From: Cylicocyclus nassatus
Taxonomy: Eukaryota > Nematoda > Chromadorea > Rhabditida > Strongylidae
Assembly: GCA_958299035.1 (NCBI GenBank)
Contig: CATQJL010000112.1
Location: 4,510,123-4,574,122, forward strand
Direction of reading: 5' to 3'
Length of the DNA stretch: 64,000 nt
Shown in pieces: positions 49,183-59,467 of the stretch; the stretch's first letter is position 1; each line of letters begins with the position of its first letter. Both the position numbers and the translations under genes were made by a program. The notes under the pieces are model-generated. The model made no database searches. It saw nothing but the letters and a program-made list of their open reading frames with translations, and was not told where the DNA came from.

Positions 49183-49188
49183 TTTATT
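49183..49188 (-). terminator. Poly(A) signal of the SSQ-like gene
   Basis: TTTATT (AATAAA on the minus strand) lies 13 bases after the stop codon, giving a very short 3' UTR. Confidence 0.65.
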
Positions 49189-49200
49189 CGGGTAACGATA

Positions 49201-52200
49201 TTACTTAGCTGCAAAGTAAGCGGACTGTGCTCCTCCGCCGCCTCCTCCTCCTCCTCCACCAACACCGAAATACGATGATTGTGCTCCTGGTCCTCCGGCT
49301 GGCGCAGCCGCTTTCGGCACACTTGCACCGCCACCGCCACCACCTCCCACGCCAAAGTATGCTGATTGGGCTCCGACTTGCATTCCGGCAGCTCCTACTC
49401 CAAAGTATGCTGATTGTCCCGCTACTCCGCCTCCGCCTCCGCCTCCACCTCCAGCTGGTGCAGGTGCTGCTGGTGCTCCTGATGCAGGCGCTCCTGCTGC
49501 TCCTCCTACGGCTGTCATGGTAGATGATCCTGCTGGCGCCCCTCCTATGGCTGTCATCGTCGATTTACCTGAAAATGACTGGCTAACTTCTTCATGTAGT
49601 CTAAGCTGGCTTTGTACGATGTTGTCCGACCTGCAGGTGCTCCAACAGCCGTCATTGTTGATGCTCCAGCCGGTGCTCCAACAGCCGTCATGGTTGACGC
49701 TCCAGCCGGTGCTCCAACGGCTGTCATTGTTGACGCTCCCGCTGGCGCTCCTATCGCTGTCATCGTAGATTTTCCTCCTGGAAGTCCATGTTTTAACTTT
49801 TAAGAATTGAGCATGCTTGTCACAACCTGCCGGTGCTCCTACTGCTGTCATTGTGGAAGCCATCGGTGCTCCTCCCACCGCCGTCATTGTGGAAGATCCT
49901 CCCGCTGGTGCTCCTATAGCTGTCATCGTTGACTTTCCTCCTAAAAAACGACATCGGGTTTTGAAAAGTGAACACGCCTGTCACAACCTGCCGGTGCTCC
50001 CACTGCCGTCATTGTGGAAGCCATCGGTGCTCCTCCCACCGCCGTCATTGTGGAAGATCCTCCCGCTGGTGCTCCTATCGCTGTCATCGTTGATTTTCCT
50101 CCTAAAATCTTGGTATGACATTATTTTTCTATATGAATCTGCTTATATTCGTCAGTGGTGATGACCTGCTGGTGCTCCTACTGCCGTCATTGTGGAAGCC
50201 ATTGGCGCCCCACCTACCGCTGTCATTGTGGATGCTCCTGCTGGTGCTCCTATCGCTGTCATTGTTGATTTTCCTCCTGAAAGTGGAACAAGTCCATCTA
50301 CTTCCTTGCGTAGTGCTATTATTATATACATTAATGACTATACCTGCTGGTGCCCCTACTGCCGTCATTGTAGAAGCCATCGGTGCTCCTCCCACTGCCG
50401 TCATTGTGGAAGATCCTCCTGCTGGTGCTCCTATTGCTGTCATCGTTGATTTTCCTCCTAAAAACGACATTTTGAGTGCTCCAGCGTTTTTGCCAGCGCT
50501 CACGGCCGTGCCAGCAGCGTGTCACCGCTCTGCCCTCGCCGTTCAAGCGATTCGCTATCGCCATTCCAGCGTTATACCATCGAAGCAAGAATAACAATGT
50601 GACGCTCTGCGTTTGGATCGGTCAATCTTATCAGAAGTCCAGACACGGCGCTAGCACGACGCTGGAGGCGCTGGCACGGGTGATTCTCGACGCAGTCCAA
50701 TAAATGAATGTCAACCTGCTGGTGCCCCTACTGCCGTCATCGTGGAAGCCATTGGCGCTCCTCCCACCGCCGTCATTGTGGAAGACCCTCCCGCTGGCGC
50801 TCCTATTGCTGTCATCGTTGACTTTCCTCCTGAAAGTTTTACATAAGAATGTTCAACTTTTTTAATGTATGGGGCGCTATCTCCTTAACGGCTACAACCT
50901 GCTGGTGCTCCCACTGCCGTCATTGTAGAAGCCATCGGTGCTCCTCCCACCGCCGTCATCGTGGAAGATCCTCCCGCTGGTGCTCCAATGGCAGTCATGG
51001 TTGATTTTCCTCCTAAACAACTCCGTAAAGATAAAAAATTGGGGGAGCAAGTAGTTCCAGATTTCGCTGAGATCCTTAAATTTAGTTTGCGATGCAAGCT
51101 CCTTATGTGTTTTTGAAAGGATACAGAATTATCACCTGCTGGGGCTCCAACAGCAGTCATCGTGGATGCCATTGGCGCTCCTCCTACTGCTGTCATAGTC
51201 GATGAACCTGCTGGTGCTCCAATAGCCGTCATAGTCGATTTACCTCCTAAAAATTATCAATGTGTGGATTTCTAACAGTCATAAATTTTCCACAGGGTTT
51301 CTGTTGATACAAACCTGCTGGTGCTCCTACTGCGGTCATTGTGGAAGCCATTGGCGCTCCTCCTACCGCCGTCATAGTTGATGAACCTGCTGGTGCTCCA
51401 ACAGCAGTCATTGTTGATGCTCCAGCCGGCGCTCCTATTGCTGTCATAGTAGATTTCCCTAAATTAACAGATATCTACACTTTCTGACCATGAAGTTTAG
51501 AAATTAACCTGCTGGCGCTCCTACAGCGGTCATTGTTGAAGCTCCTGCCGGGGCTCCTACTGCTGTCATCGTGGATTTTCCTGCTGAAATAAGATTATTA
51601 GAAATGTCTTTGCGAGCCATGTATTCTTAAAAAACAGTCGGACAACAGTCGGCTTTTCACACTCAAGGTGGTGTCTTGCAGAGAAGTGACTTCTTTTCTG
51701 TGGAGAATTAGGTTCGAATCTAAGTGGCATGGGTGTGGCAGTGGGTGTACTGCAACAGCAGAGCGTTCACTCCGGTAAGCTCTCCCAAACTGTGAGTTAG
51801 GTGTTGACTTCCAGCTCGGTGACTAACTTGACAATTTCGCCTACTTCGAACTCCCTCTGTTCGCAGGTAAGAGTCCCCACTGCACATTCCAGTGTCGGCG
51901 ATAGCCCATGGAAGGCACAAGCACGGCCTACTAGGCCTGCTTTTTCGGGGAACACTCTTTCAGCAAGAAGAATTGAAGAAAACTCTGCACAGCCCATCCC
52001 ACTTACGGCACTGGTTGGTTACAAGACCAATGTCAGGTTGCTCAGGGCGCCATTTGAATCATATAGAAACGATCACGTTTAAGAAGTCCGAGACGACACG
52101 CCATGGGAACTGCCTCATGCTCTGCACCTACAACACCAAGACAGTCTCCACACAGACGCCGACCTCCATGCACTTCTCGATGCTGTGAAGAGAGTATTTC

Positions 52201-54728
52201 CACGACAAGTTTAATGTAAGCGACATCAAAATCGCATGCCCTTAGAAGAAGAATATGATCGGTTGTTTGATTATGGGCTCCGGAGCAAAAACAACACCCT
52301 TCTCGTAAGAATTCTCATCGCCACAATTTCTATGAAATCCTATATTCATGAAGAAAGAACAACGCTGCTGCAATGGGAATTGCCCAACGGTACGATTCGC
52401 GCGGAGATCGACAACATTTTCACCATGCCTGGAGCTTGCGCGATGTCTTCCAACTTCCTGCAGGGCTCCAATCAACGCTCACCACCTTCTTAGAGCAAAA
52501 GCGATTTAGTCGAAAGCTTGTAGAGAGGATATGTCAAAGGTCGCAAGAAGAGTAATCGTTCATGAAGTCACAGCTGAAAGAGCTCACGGTAAGTTGTAAT
52601 TAGCATCGAAGATTACTCAATCAAGAGGATTGCAAGCCGAGAATGTGTCTCAACGACGACTCGTGGGTAGAAATCGGGACGCATTTCAATGGCACCAAAG
52701 GATTGCTCGAAGGAAGCGCTTTAAGGCAGGATCCGAACGCAATTCTTCTCGTGCGACTGATAACGAACGCTAGTTTCACACAGGAAGTATAGGCAGCCAA
52801 GACACTGGAAGTAGCCAAAGGAAGACGAAGCCTTAAGAAGTGCCGAGGGGACCTCTTTGAATATCACGTACCGCTGGCTGAGTGAGCAAAGACGGGACTC
52901 CGACTTTTTCCCGCTTCAAGATGGAATCTATCGCGAAGAACTTCTACACCAACCTCTTCCGCTCATCAACCCCATACCAATGTCTATTGTTCCCACTAGA
53001 GAAGTACCACCAAGGATTCCACATGCTGAAGGCGTACGGCAATATAGATCGTTCGAGCTTCCGTAAGATGAAGGACACCCACTACACGCATCTCGTGTTA
53101 ATTCTTACTAGAAGGAAAGGACTCTCGACCAGCGAGGACTTCAAGAACCGTCCTTCTCAGGCCCCGGACAGACTTCTTGCGACTTAATCATCGCGATCTA
53201 ATCGCCAAGATTTCCATTCATTTCCATTTCACATTCGAAAATTTCGGGCTGGAAAAGTATCACAATCGAATGCAAGTTGGTCGGCATGGAATGATGTTGT
53301 AAAGTTGTCTCGTCGCGATTCAGTCGCGACGATCAAATCGCGTGAAGTCTGCCCGGGGCCTCAAGAAGAGCGAACGAGGACCTTCAGAGTTTCTGTCTAT
53401 ATGCCTTTGCGTGTTCATTACAAGCTTTTCACAAAACACCCTCATTCGCATATCAAGGATAGTGGATAATGCCCTTCTCGAGAACAGGCTTGACTTTGCA
53501 AGATTCAGCTGCATGGTCCAGACGGTTTGGGGGAATGGAAGCCTGCAGGGAGTACCATCTGCCTCTCCCAACCTTTGTCGACCTACGAGAAAGCCTTTGG
53601 CAGCGTTGAAATTAAAGTCATCCGTCGATCAAAGGGCGGACCGAGCTTGCGTGAGGACATTAGCCGAGTGCTAAAGGACTGCACAACTAAGGGCAGCTAT
53701 TCCATGCCCCTTACCATCTCAACTGGAGAGAGGTTAGACAAGGTGATAATATCTCGCCAATGCTGTTCACAGCGGCCTTGCAGTGGGTGATGAAGTCAAT
53801 AGACTGGAATGACAGAGGCATACGAGTTGATGGGAGGTTCCTTTCAATCCCCGTTTTGCGGACAACGTTGCTCTTTTTTCAGGCAGTCTCGTAGAAGCAG
53901 GGACTATGTTGAAGGAACCAAGTGAAGTAGGGAAGAAGATCAGACTGCGCACGAGTTGAAGAAGAGTCAGTTTATGAAGAACAACCTTCGCAAAGATGAG
54001 GACATAAGACCGGCTGGCACCTTCATCATGAAGATGTTATCTATCGTATGATTTGATACAGGAACTTTGTAGGAGAAGAATAGTCTGGGACACGTCCCCT
54101 CTGAGGGAAGCCACTAAGCAGCTGTCTGATCCGCAGCTTCGATCCCACTTGTTCTCACCGTTCTCTCGTAATGTAAGGATGGGTAGATCACTCGCATCCA
54201 CATTTTTCTTTTAACCAGAGACTTCTACTCGAGGTTTTTTTTAATAAAGTCATGTTTATACTATTCAGAAGAAGAGTATTCATCCCTGCGACTTTTCCAT
54301 AACTGACTGTTTAAGTTAAAGTCTCAGACGATGCAAGGGGCTCTTCGAACATTTCCTACTAACAATAAGATTACACTTACCGGGTGCACCAACTGCAGTC
54401 ATTGTCGAGGCGCCCGGTGCTGCTCCAGCGGCTGCAAAGGAAACATTTCTTCCTATACAAAGCTCTCAACGATGAACTTACGTGCAGGTGCAGCTGCTGA
54501 AGCACCTCCTGTGCTTCCGCCTACGCCAAAGTATGCAGACTGAGCGCCACCACCTCCACCACCTCCAACGCCGAAATAGGCGGACTGCGCACCGCCGGCT
54601 GGAGCACCGGCGGGAAGTGGTCCTTTAGCTCCTCCTGCAGGTCCTGAGGTTTTTCCTGCGACTCCAAAGTATTGAGATTGTGCGCCGCCGCCTGATCCAC
54701 CGGCAGCTCCGAAGTAGACCGAAGTCAT
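49201..54728 (-). CDS. SSQ-like sperm-type repeat protein (MTAVGAPAG / YFGVGGG)
   Basis: Thirteen exons (54728-54482, 54431-54381, 51583-51509, 51458-51315, 51246-51136, 51012-50899, 50829-50716, 50457-50344, 50276-50166, 50101-49988, 49940-49827, 49777-49631, 49568-49201) join into 607 residues; all 12 introns interrupt after codon base 1. The N-terminus (1-82) and C-terminus (about 515-607) are Gly-rich with repeats AQSAYFGVGGGGG; the middle is repeats of the type GKSTMTAIGAPAGGSSTMTA, one module of 37-49 residues per exon. No signal peptide, membrane segment or enzyme motif is seen. Composition and repeats resemble, from memory, the Caenorhabditis sperm-specific class Q (SSQ) proteins, whose molecular role is unknown; the present protein looks longer. 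A TATAAAA lies about 45 bases and a TGATAA about 62 bases upstream of the ATG, and there is no acceptor before the ATG. Intron 2 (2.8 kb) contains an antisense LINE relic. Confidence 0.85.
51800..54180 (+). pseudogene. RTE-type non-LTR retrotransposon relic (copy 2), in the SSQ-like intron 2
   Basis: Ordered fragments on the plus strand, antisense to the host gene: YKTNVRLLRAPFES near 52020, TPWELPHALH near 52096, an endonuclease piece with WELPNGTIRAEIDNIFT near 52371-52421, NFYTNLFRSSTP near 52940, reverse transcriptase pieces near 53410-53790, and a palm motif reading FADN near 53855 in place of FADD. It has many stops and frameshifts. It is the same family as 17500-19560 but not the same copy boundaries. 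Confidence 0.7.
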
Positions 54729-54770
54729 GGTTAAAGCAAGTAAATTGAACCTTCCCACATTATTCTCTCC

Positions 54771-54777
54771 TTTTATA
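54771..54777 (-). promoter_or_regulatory. TATA box of the SSQ-like gene
   Basis: TTTTATA on the plus strand reads TATAAAA on the minus strand, 43-49 bases upstream of the ATG. A GATA-type site (TGATAA, 54790-54795 minus) is next to it; GATA sites are known in nematode sperm-gene promoters. Confidence 0.45.
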
Positions 54778-54795
54778 TGAGAATATAGCTTATCA

Positions 54796-55228
54796 GATGT
54801 AATCTTAAGCAACAAAATAAAATTCATGCTTTTCATAAACTGTTTTCGAGCGGTCGGAAAGGGTTTTTGAAGCGCATGAAAATAATGCGACAAATGCGCG
54901 TTGTTGACTTCGCGCTCTTTGCGGAAGTCTTCAAAACGTCCACGACTTCTAACAAGCCGTTTTTCAACTTTTTTCTCGCTTTTTCGCACATAGTTGGCTG
55001 TTTTTTGCGAAGATCAAAATACAGAGCGCCGATGCATGGATCTGAATTCAGTCATATTTTTCTCTGCCCGCCTACCCCGCCGATTATTTGCGTACGACCA
55101 GCCGATTGAAGATGCTTTCGTGCTAGTCTTCTTCTAATTATAAGGATAAAGAATTCGTCTCCATAACTTGCGACATGCGCCGAACGCACTCTATTTCATA
55201 GTCGAAGAGAATTCCGAATGCTTGTTAA
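54796..55228. other. Upstream of the SSQ-like gene, nothing else recognised
   Basis: No second gene is supported; 54840-55110 has only short frames. Confidence 0.35.
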
Positions 55229-56309
55229 AGGCAGTACGTCGGCAGAGTGAGACCCGTGACAAAACAAGGTCACAGGGTAGGAGCCCCCATATGGAACCTA
55301 TAGGCCAAAGTCCGATCTTTCTCTGCCACTTCTAACCCCCAAAATTTCAAAGCGAAAGCAGCGCTCATATCCTGTCCTCTCCGAACCCACCCACCCCACT
55401 CAGACAGTTGGAGCGTGCGGCGCACGCGCGTTTATGGTCAATGCGGCAAAGCGCGTGCCTTATTTGTGGGCGTGTCCGGCACCACGCCAAACGCGCACCA
55501 TCCTAGACATTTGGTGCGTGCGGCGCGCGTATTAATGGCTAACACCGCGACCCGCGCGCTACGTTTATGTTCAATCTCGCTACCCGCGCGCCTAATTTTG
55601 TGGCACGCCGCGCGCGTGCCTTTATACTCTACCCGTGCGGTCCGCGCGCCTGCAATTATCACATGCTGTAAGCACAAGCGGTACCCGCGCAGTGTACGAC
55701 GCAGTGGTCAGACTGCCTCATCATTCAAGAGGTTAGATATTACATCGTAGTGTATGAATGGTCGCAGAAGTGGAAGTTGTTTTTTGTTTCCAAGCGTTAG
55801 CCTTTGGTAGCATTGCAAATTGATGCTGGATCTGAATTCTTGGATTCAAATACGAATTCGTATATTTTGGCGTATGAAGAGTGGAATTCATTATCAAGAC
55901 CTGTGGTATACAGCGCAACGAAAAACTGAAAAAATGCAGCCATCCGCGGGCCAGCACCAGCGGCGGGGCATCCAATGTCCCGCCATCCGCGCACTGGGTG
56001 TTGCGCCACCGTGTGAGCGCGCGCGCGCTGCACGCTCCAACTGTCTGAGCATGGTGAACGCGAAGGCCGTCATGGCGAAGACGCAGAGTCGTTGCGGGAC
56101 CTCATGCTTATAGCATTGCGGCTGGCGCTCTGGCCGCGGAAGTCACTCGTCCATAGGATGGGCGGGTTCGGAGACGCTGCTTTTGCTTTGAAATTTCGGG
56201 GGTTAAAAGTGGCAGAGAAAGATCGGACTTTGGCCGATAGGTTCCATATGGGGGCTCCTACCCTGTGACCTTGTTTTGTCACGGGTCTCATTCTGCCGAT
56301 GTACTGCCT
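55229..56309. mobile_element. TTAA-family MITE (copy 9), 1.1 kb with CGCG-rich cargo
   Basis: The left end AGGCAGTACGTCGGCAGAGT is flanked by TTAA and the right end ATTCTGCCGATGTACTGCCT by TTGA. Arms of more than 150 bases match in inverse (GGGTAGGAGCCCCCATATGG). The interior 55410-55690 is strongly enriched in CGCG and GCGCGC unlike the surrounding DNA, and 55740-55930 is AT-rich with paired GAATTC-containing sequence. Confidence 0.8.
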
Positions 56310-56313
56310 TTGA

Positions 56314-56761
56314 AGGTAGCGTCCAGGCAAGATCCATCCATCCAGATTATCACATAGTTGTAAAGAGAGGCCCATGAGTATCCAATCTACGTTGGTCCAA
56401 TCCTTTGACGTGCCCTCTAAAAGGAGATACGGGCCTGTGATACGTATCACAAGCCGCCCCTTCGTATCACAAACCACCCCTGAGGACGAGTGCTTAGGCA
56501 GGGTGCGGTTGCATTGCAGTTGCATTGCAGTTGCACTGCACGCTGCAATGCAACTGCATCCGTGCAGTTGCAGCTTCTTCCGCTGGTATGACGATGGGGA
56601 CGGGCAATTCGAAACTCGTCCACCTTTTAAAGAGAGGGTCCCACAGAACCGGGTTTTTTGGGAGTTTTGAACAATTTCGACTTCACAGCTGTAATCAGGG
56701 CCACGGAAAGGCCCCAGAATGGCAGAAACATGAGAGACGAAATTTTGCCCGGACGCTGCCT
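56314..56761. mobile_element. TTAA-family MITE (copy 10), abutting copy 9
   Basis: The left end AGGTAGCGTCCAGGCAAGAT follows the TTGA (56310-56313) shared with copy 9; the right end ATTTTGCCCGGACGCTGCCT is followed by TTAA. The middle has a GCATTGCAGTT repeat and its inverse (about 56507-56560). Confidence 0.78.
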
Positions 56762-57348
56762 TTAAAGAGGCTATGCAATGTATGCGAGTTGACCGGCTAC
56801 TGAATGCATGCGAGATTTTTACAGTGACTTGCGGGGGCCAGGCGATTACCAAGTGCTTTTATTCTCTCAGATTAATCTGATAGCAATTACCGGCCCAGGA
56901 GAGTAAGGTTTGGTTGGCTCAGGGGCGAGATCGCACCTGGGTCAGATTTTGTCGTGTTAGTCCTCACTAGTCCCCTTCTGGAAAGTATAAATATCTTTTT
57001 TGTTCATGAGAAATGAGATGTCTATCATCAGCCTGCATCCTAAAACAGTGTGTATTTACAAGCTTTACCTTTACCTTGAACTTGAATCTACGGTTGAAAT
57101 TGCACATACGCGATCCACCCTAGCGTCACTTTGGCTAGAAGAGATGACTGTCAAAGCTGATTATCAATGGTTTGTTCTGGTGTCATGTTATAGAGGCATT
57201 GAAGTGTTCACTATCTAACATTTATTAGTTTACAATTGATCTATTCATGATAGGGCTAAAACTGTGTACAACATACTTCATAAGAGGTATTGTGAGAGAA
57301 AAGCAAGTCAATAAGCTAGCGATTCTACTTAACAAACTGCTAATGTAA
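56762..57348. other. Intergenic with the OCIA-like gene's poly(A) signal
   Basis: Nothing coding. TTTATT at 57221-57226 gives a minus-strand AATAAA about 125 bases past the stop of the OCIA-like gene at 57349. Confidence 0.4.
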
Positions 57349-58810
57349 TTAGTGCCACTCCGATCCTTGAGGCCTTGGTGGTGGACGTGCACCAGACATA
57401 TACGGCGGGGGTTGCAGGTCGTATGGGTAACCTTGCCAAGTTGGTCTTCGTGGTGGACCATCGGGATACACGCTCTCTGGTCTTCTTGGTTGACCGTCGG
57501 GATACACGCTCTCTGGTCTTCTTGGTTGACCGTCGGGATACACGCTCTCTGGTCTTCTTGGCTGACCATCGGGGAACACTTCTGGGGTGTAACCATATGA
57601 TTGTTCAAGATTTTCATTAGGCAATCCAGTCATCTGTTCATTAGGCATTCCAGTCAGTTGTTCCTTGGCAGCGCCATATGGATCAGCCTGAAATCTGGCA
57701 AAGTTGCATGATGTCTCAATCCAGTAAAACAGCTCTTCTGAAACAGAGACCACCAGTTTGAGAGACCGAACTCTTCTGCGCGCTTTCTGTTTCATTCAAA
57801 AATTCCGCATTTCAGCTAATAGGTTGTCGGCTCAAAATCCTATCTGCGCATTTATTTTTCTTTCGATCCACCACTCTTATTAATTTAATCTTTCATATCT
57901 GAAAGTGGCCGAGCTGACCTTATTTACTGAATAACAGGAACCTGCATATCACCGTATCCTCCACCATAAGGTTCACGTGGAACCCGTGTATCGCCATATC
58001 CTCCACCGTAAGGATCACGCGGAACCCGCGTATCGCCATATCCTCCACCGAAACGATCACTTGGAATCTGCATATCGCCAAATCTTCCATCCATATCGGG
58101 CATTTGCCTGTTCCCATATGTGCCACTCGGGCGATTAGTGGGACTCTGCGGGTCAACATAGTTCCTGACTTGCACAGGAGTAGTTGCCATATCAGAAACC
58201 GGATACCCGAACGCCTCACGAGGCCGGTATCTAACTGCAGCACGGTCATTTGTCCCTTGACCAAAGTGATACTGTAATTGCAAAAAATCAGTCCAAATGG
58301 AAGTTCAACCGACGACTAATACATACCTTGTGGTATAACTGTGATATTAGCGGTTGAGCTTGGTTACGACAAGTCTCAATTGAGATGATGTTGACGGCTG
58401 TTAATGCGCCAATACCCACAAAAGCATAGAATGGCCAACCCTTCTGGCCACTGAACAGTGCGGGATTTTTAAGGCGCGCATGATATAAACCGGCTACCAC
58501 AGCGGCAGCAACCGGTAGACCATGAGTTAATGTCATCTGAAAGCTTCTCAAGTGAGGAAATAAAAACGTGCTGATAGCAGACTGTGCATTGTCTGTGCTG
58601 TAGACCAATTCAGACTATACCGACTCTTTACAGTGAGAGCGTTATAACCTAAAATTTCATAATTGAATAAATAAGGTGAGAACTCACCTCTTGTGAACAT
58701 TTTTGTAATTTGCCAGTAAGTTCGTTACGGTCCTCCACAGACATTCTATTCATAAGTTCCTGCAGCTGTTCATCATTCAATACATTTTGTGTACTTTCTT
58801 CGGATGACAT
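57349..58810 (-). CDS. OCIA-domain-like membrane protein, paralogue A
   Basis: Four phase-0 exons (58810-58688, 58536-58327, 58271-57942, 57687-57349) give 333 residues. Residues 20-110 look like the OCIA domain of mitochondrial/endosomal OCIAD proteins: an acidic helix ending RNELTGKLQKCSQE, then GLPVAAAVVAGLYHA and a second hydrophobic stretch GWPFYAFVGIGALTAVN, then a Cys/Arg segment ETCRNQAQPL. The assignment is by pattern and not certain. The long tail is low-complexity: FGGGYGDTRVPRDPYGGGYG-type units (exon 3) and three exact 12-residue units PDGQPRRPESVY in exon 4 (36-base tandem repeats near 57469-57577), ending QGSEWH. TTTTCAG nine bases before the ATG suggests trans-splicing. It is a tandem duplicate of the gene at 59468-61097; the first two exons are better conserved than the tails. 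Confidence 0.78.
57469..57577 (-). repeat. 36-bp tandem repeat in coding exon
   Basis: Three consecutive near-identical 36-base units (with GGGATACACGCTCTCTGGTC) encode the repeated PDGQPRRPESVY of the OCIA-like paralogue A. A fourth, diverged unit flanks them on each side. The other paralogue lacks them. Confidence 0.85.
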
Positions 58811-59467
58811 TTATGTATCCTGAAAATACTAATAGATACTAAGACCACAATCGGACGATAATGTAGCAAAGTAAACGAGAGTTTCACAAATGTCGGCATG
58901 GTAAAATCACGCAATAAAACGCACACATCTTTGCTTTCTTGAACCATCGAGAATCAGTTGAAAAAAGCGTGATAAACGGTAGGAAAGAAGACGCAAAGAT
59001 TGCATATTGTACTAGGAAACTAATAAGAGAATTTTTACGAATGCCTTCATTAGCTTCATTCGTACTACGGAAGAAGCCTCAAACCTCAGTCCAAGTCCAA
59101 AAATTCAAACACGATTGCGGTCGCATTTATACACCTAGTAGTTGTGGTCGCCTGTATCTGGCTATCGCTACTCAAAAAATCTTTGTTTTCAAGGAAAACA
59201 AGGAATGGGTGAAATCAGACACACATTTTTCTATTTGCTGTTTCTTTACCACAGAAAACTTGTATCAGTACTGTGTGCGTTGTAGCCTCTCTTATACTTC
59301 GCAGAATAAGGTTGAAAAAATAGATGAATAGTCAAGATTTATGAACATGCAAATGATCTGGTTAATGAGGATAAAACTGTATACAACGAAATGAATGTGG
59401 TATTTATGGCAAAGGCAGCTTACCAAACTGTTATACGGCCCTACTCTTAACAAACTAGCTAAAAAAA
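58811..59467. other. Spacer between the OCIA-like paralogues
   Basis: This is promoter space for paralogue A. A plus-strand open frame of 130 codons (58939-59331) has no recognisable domain, no ATG at its start and poor context; I do not call it a gene. Confidence 0.35.

Noticed and set aside
49227..50594. Plus-strand frames rich in VLLLPSLW / GAPTAVIVDAPA repeats.
   Set aside because: Antisense of the repeat exons of the SSQ-like gene; minus-strand splice sites flank every module in the same phase.
51690..51735. T-arm-like GGTTCGAATCTAA.
   Set aside because: No A-box, anticodon arm or acceptor stem can be folded around it.
58939..59331. 130-codon plus-strand ORF between the OCIA-like genes.
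   Set aside because: No ATG at the start, no recognisable domain, no splice or poly(A) context; it overlaps the promoter region of paralogue A.
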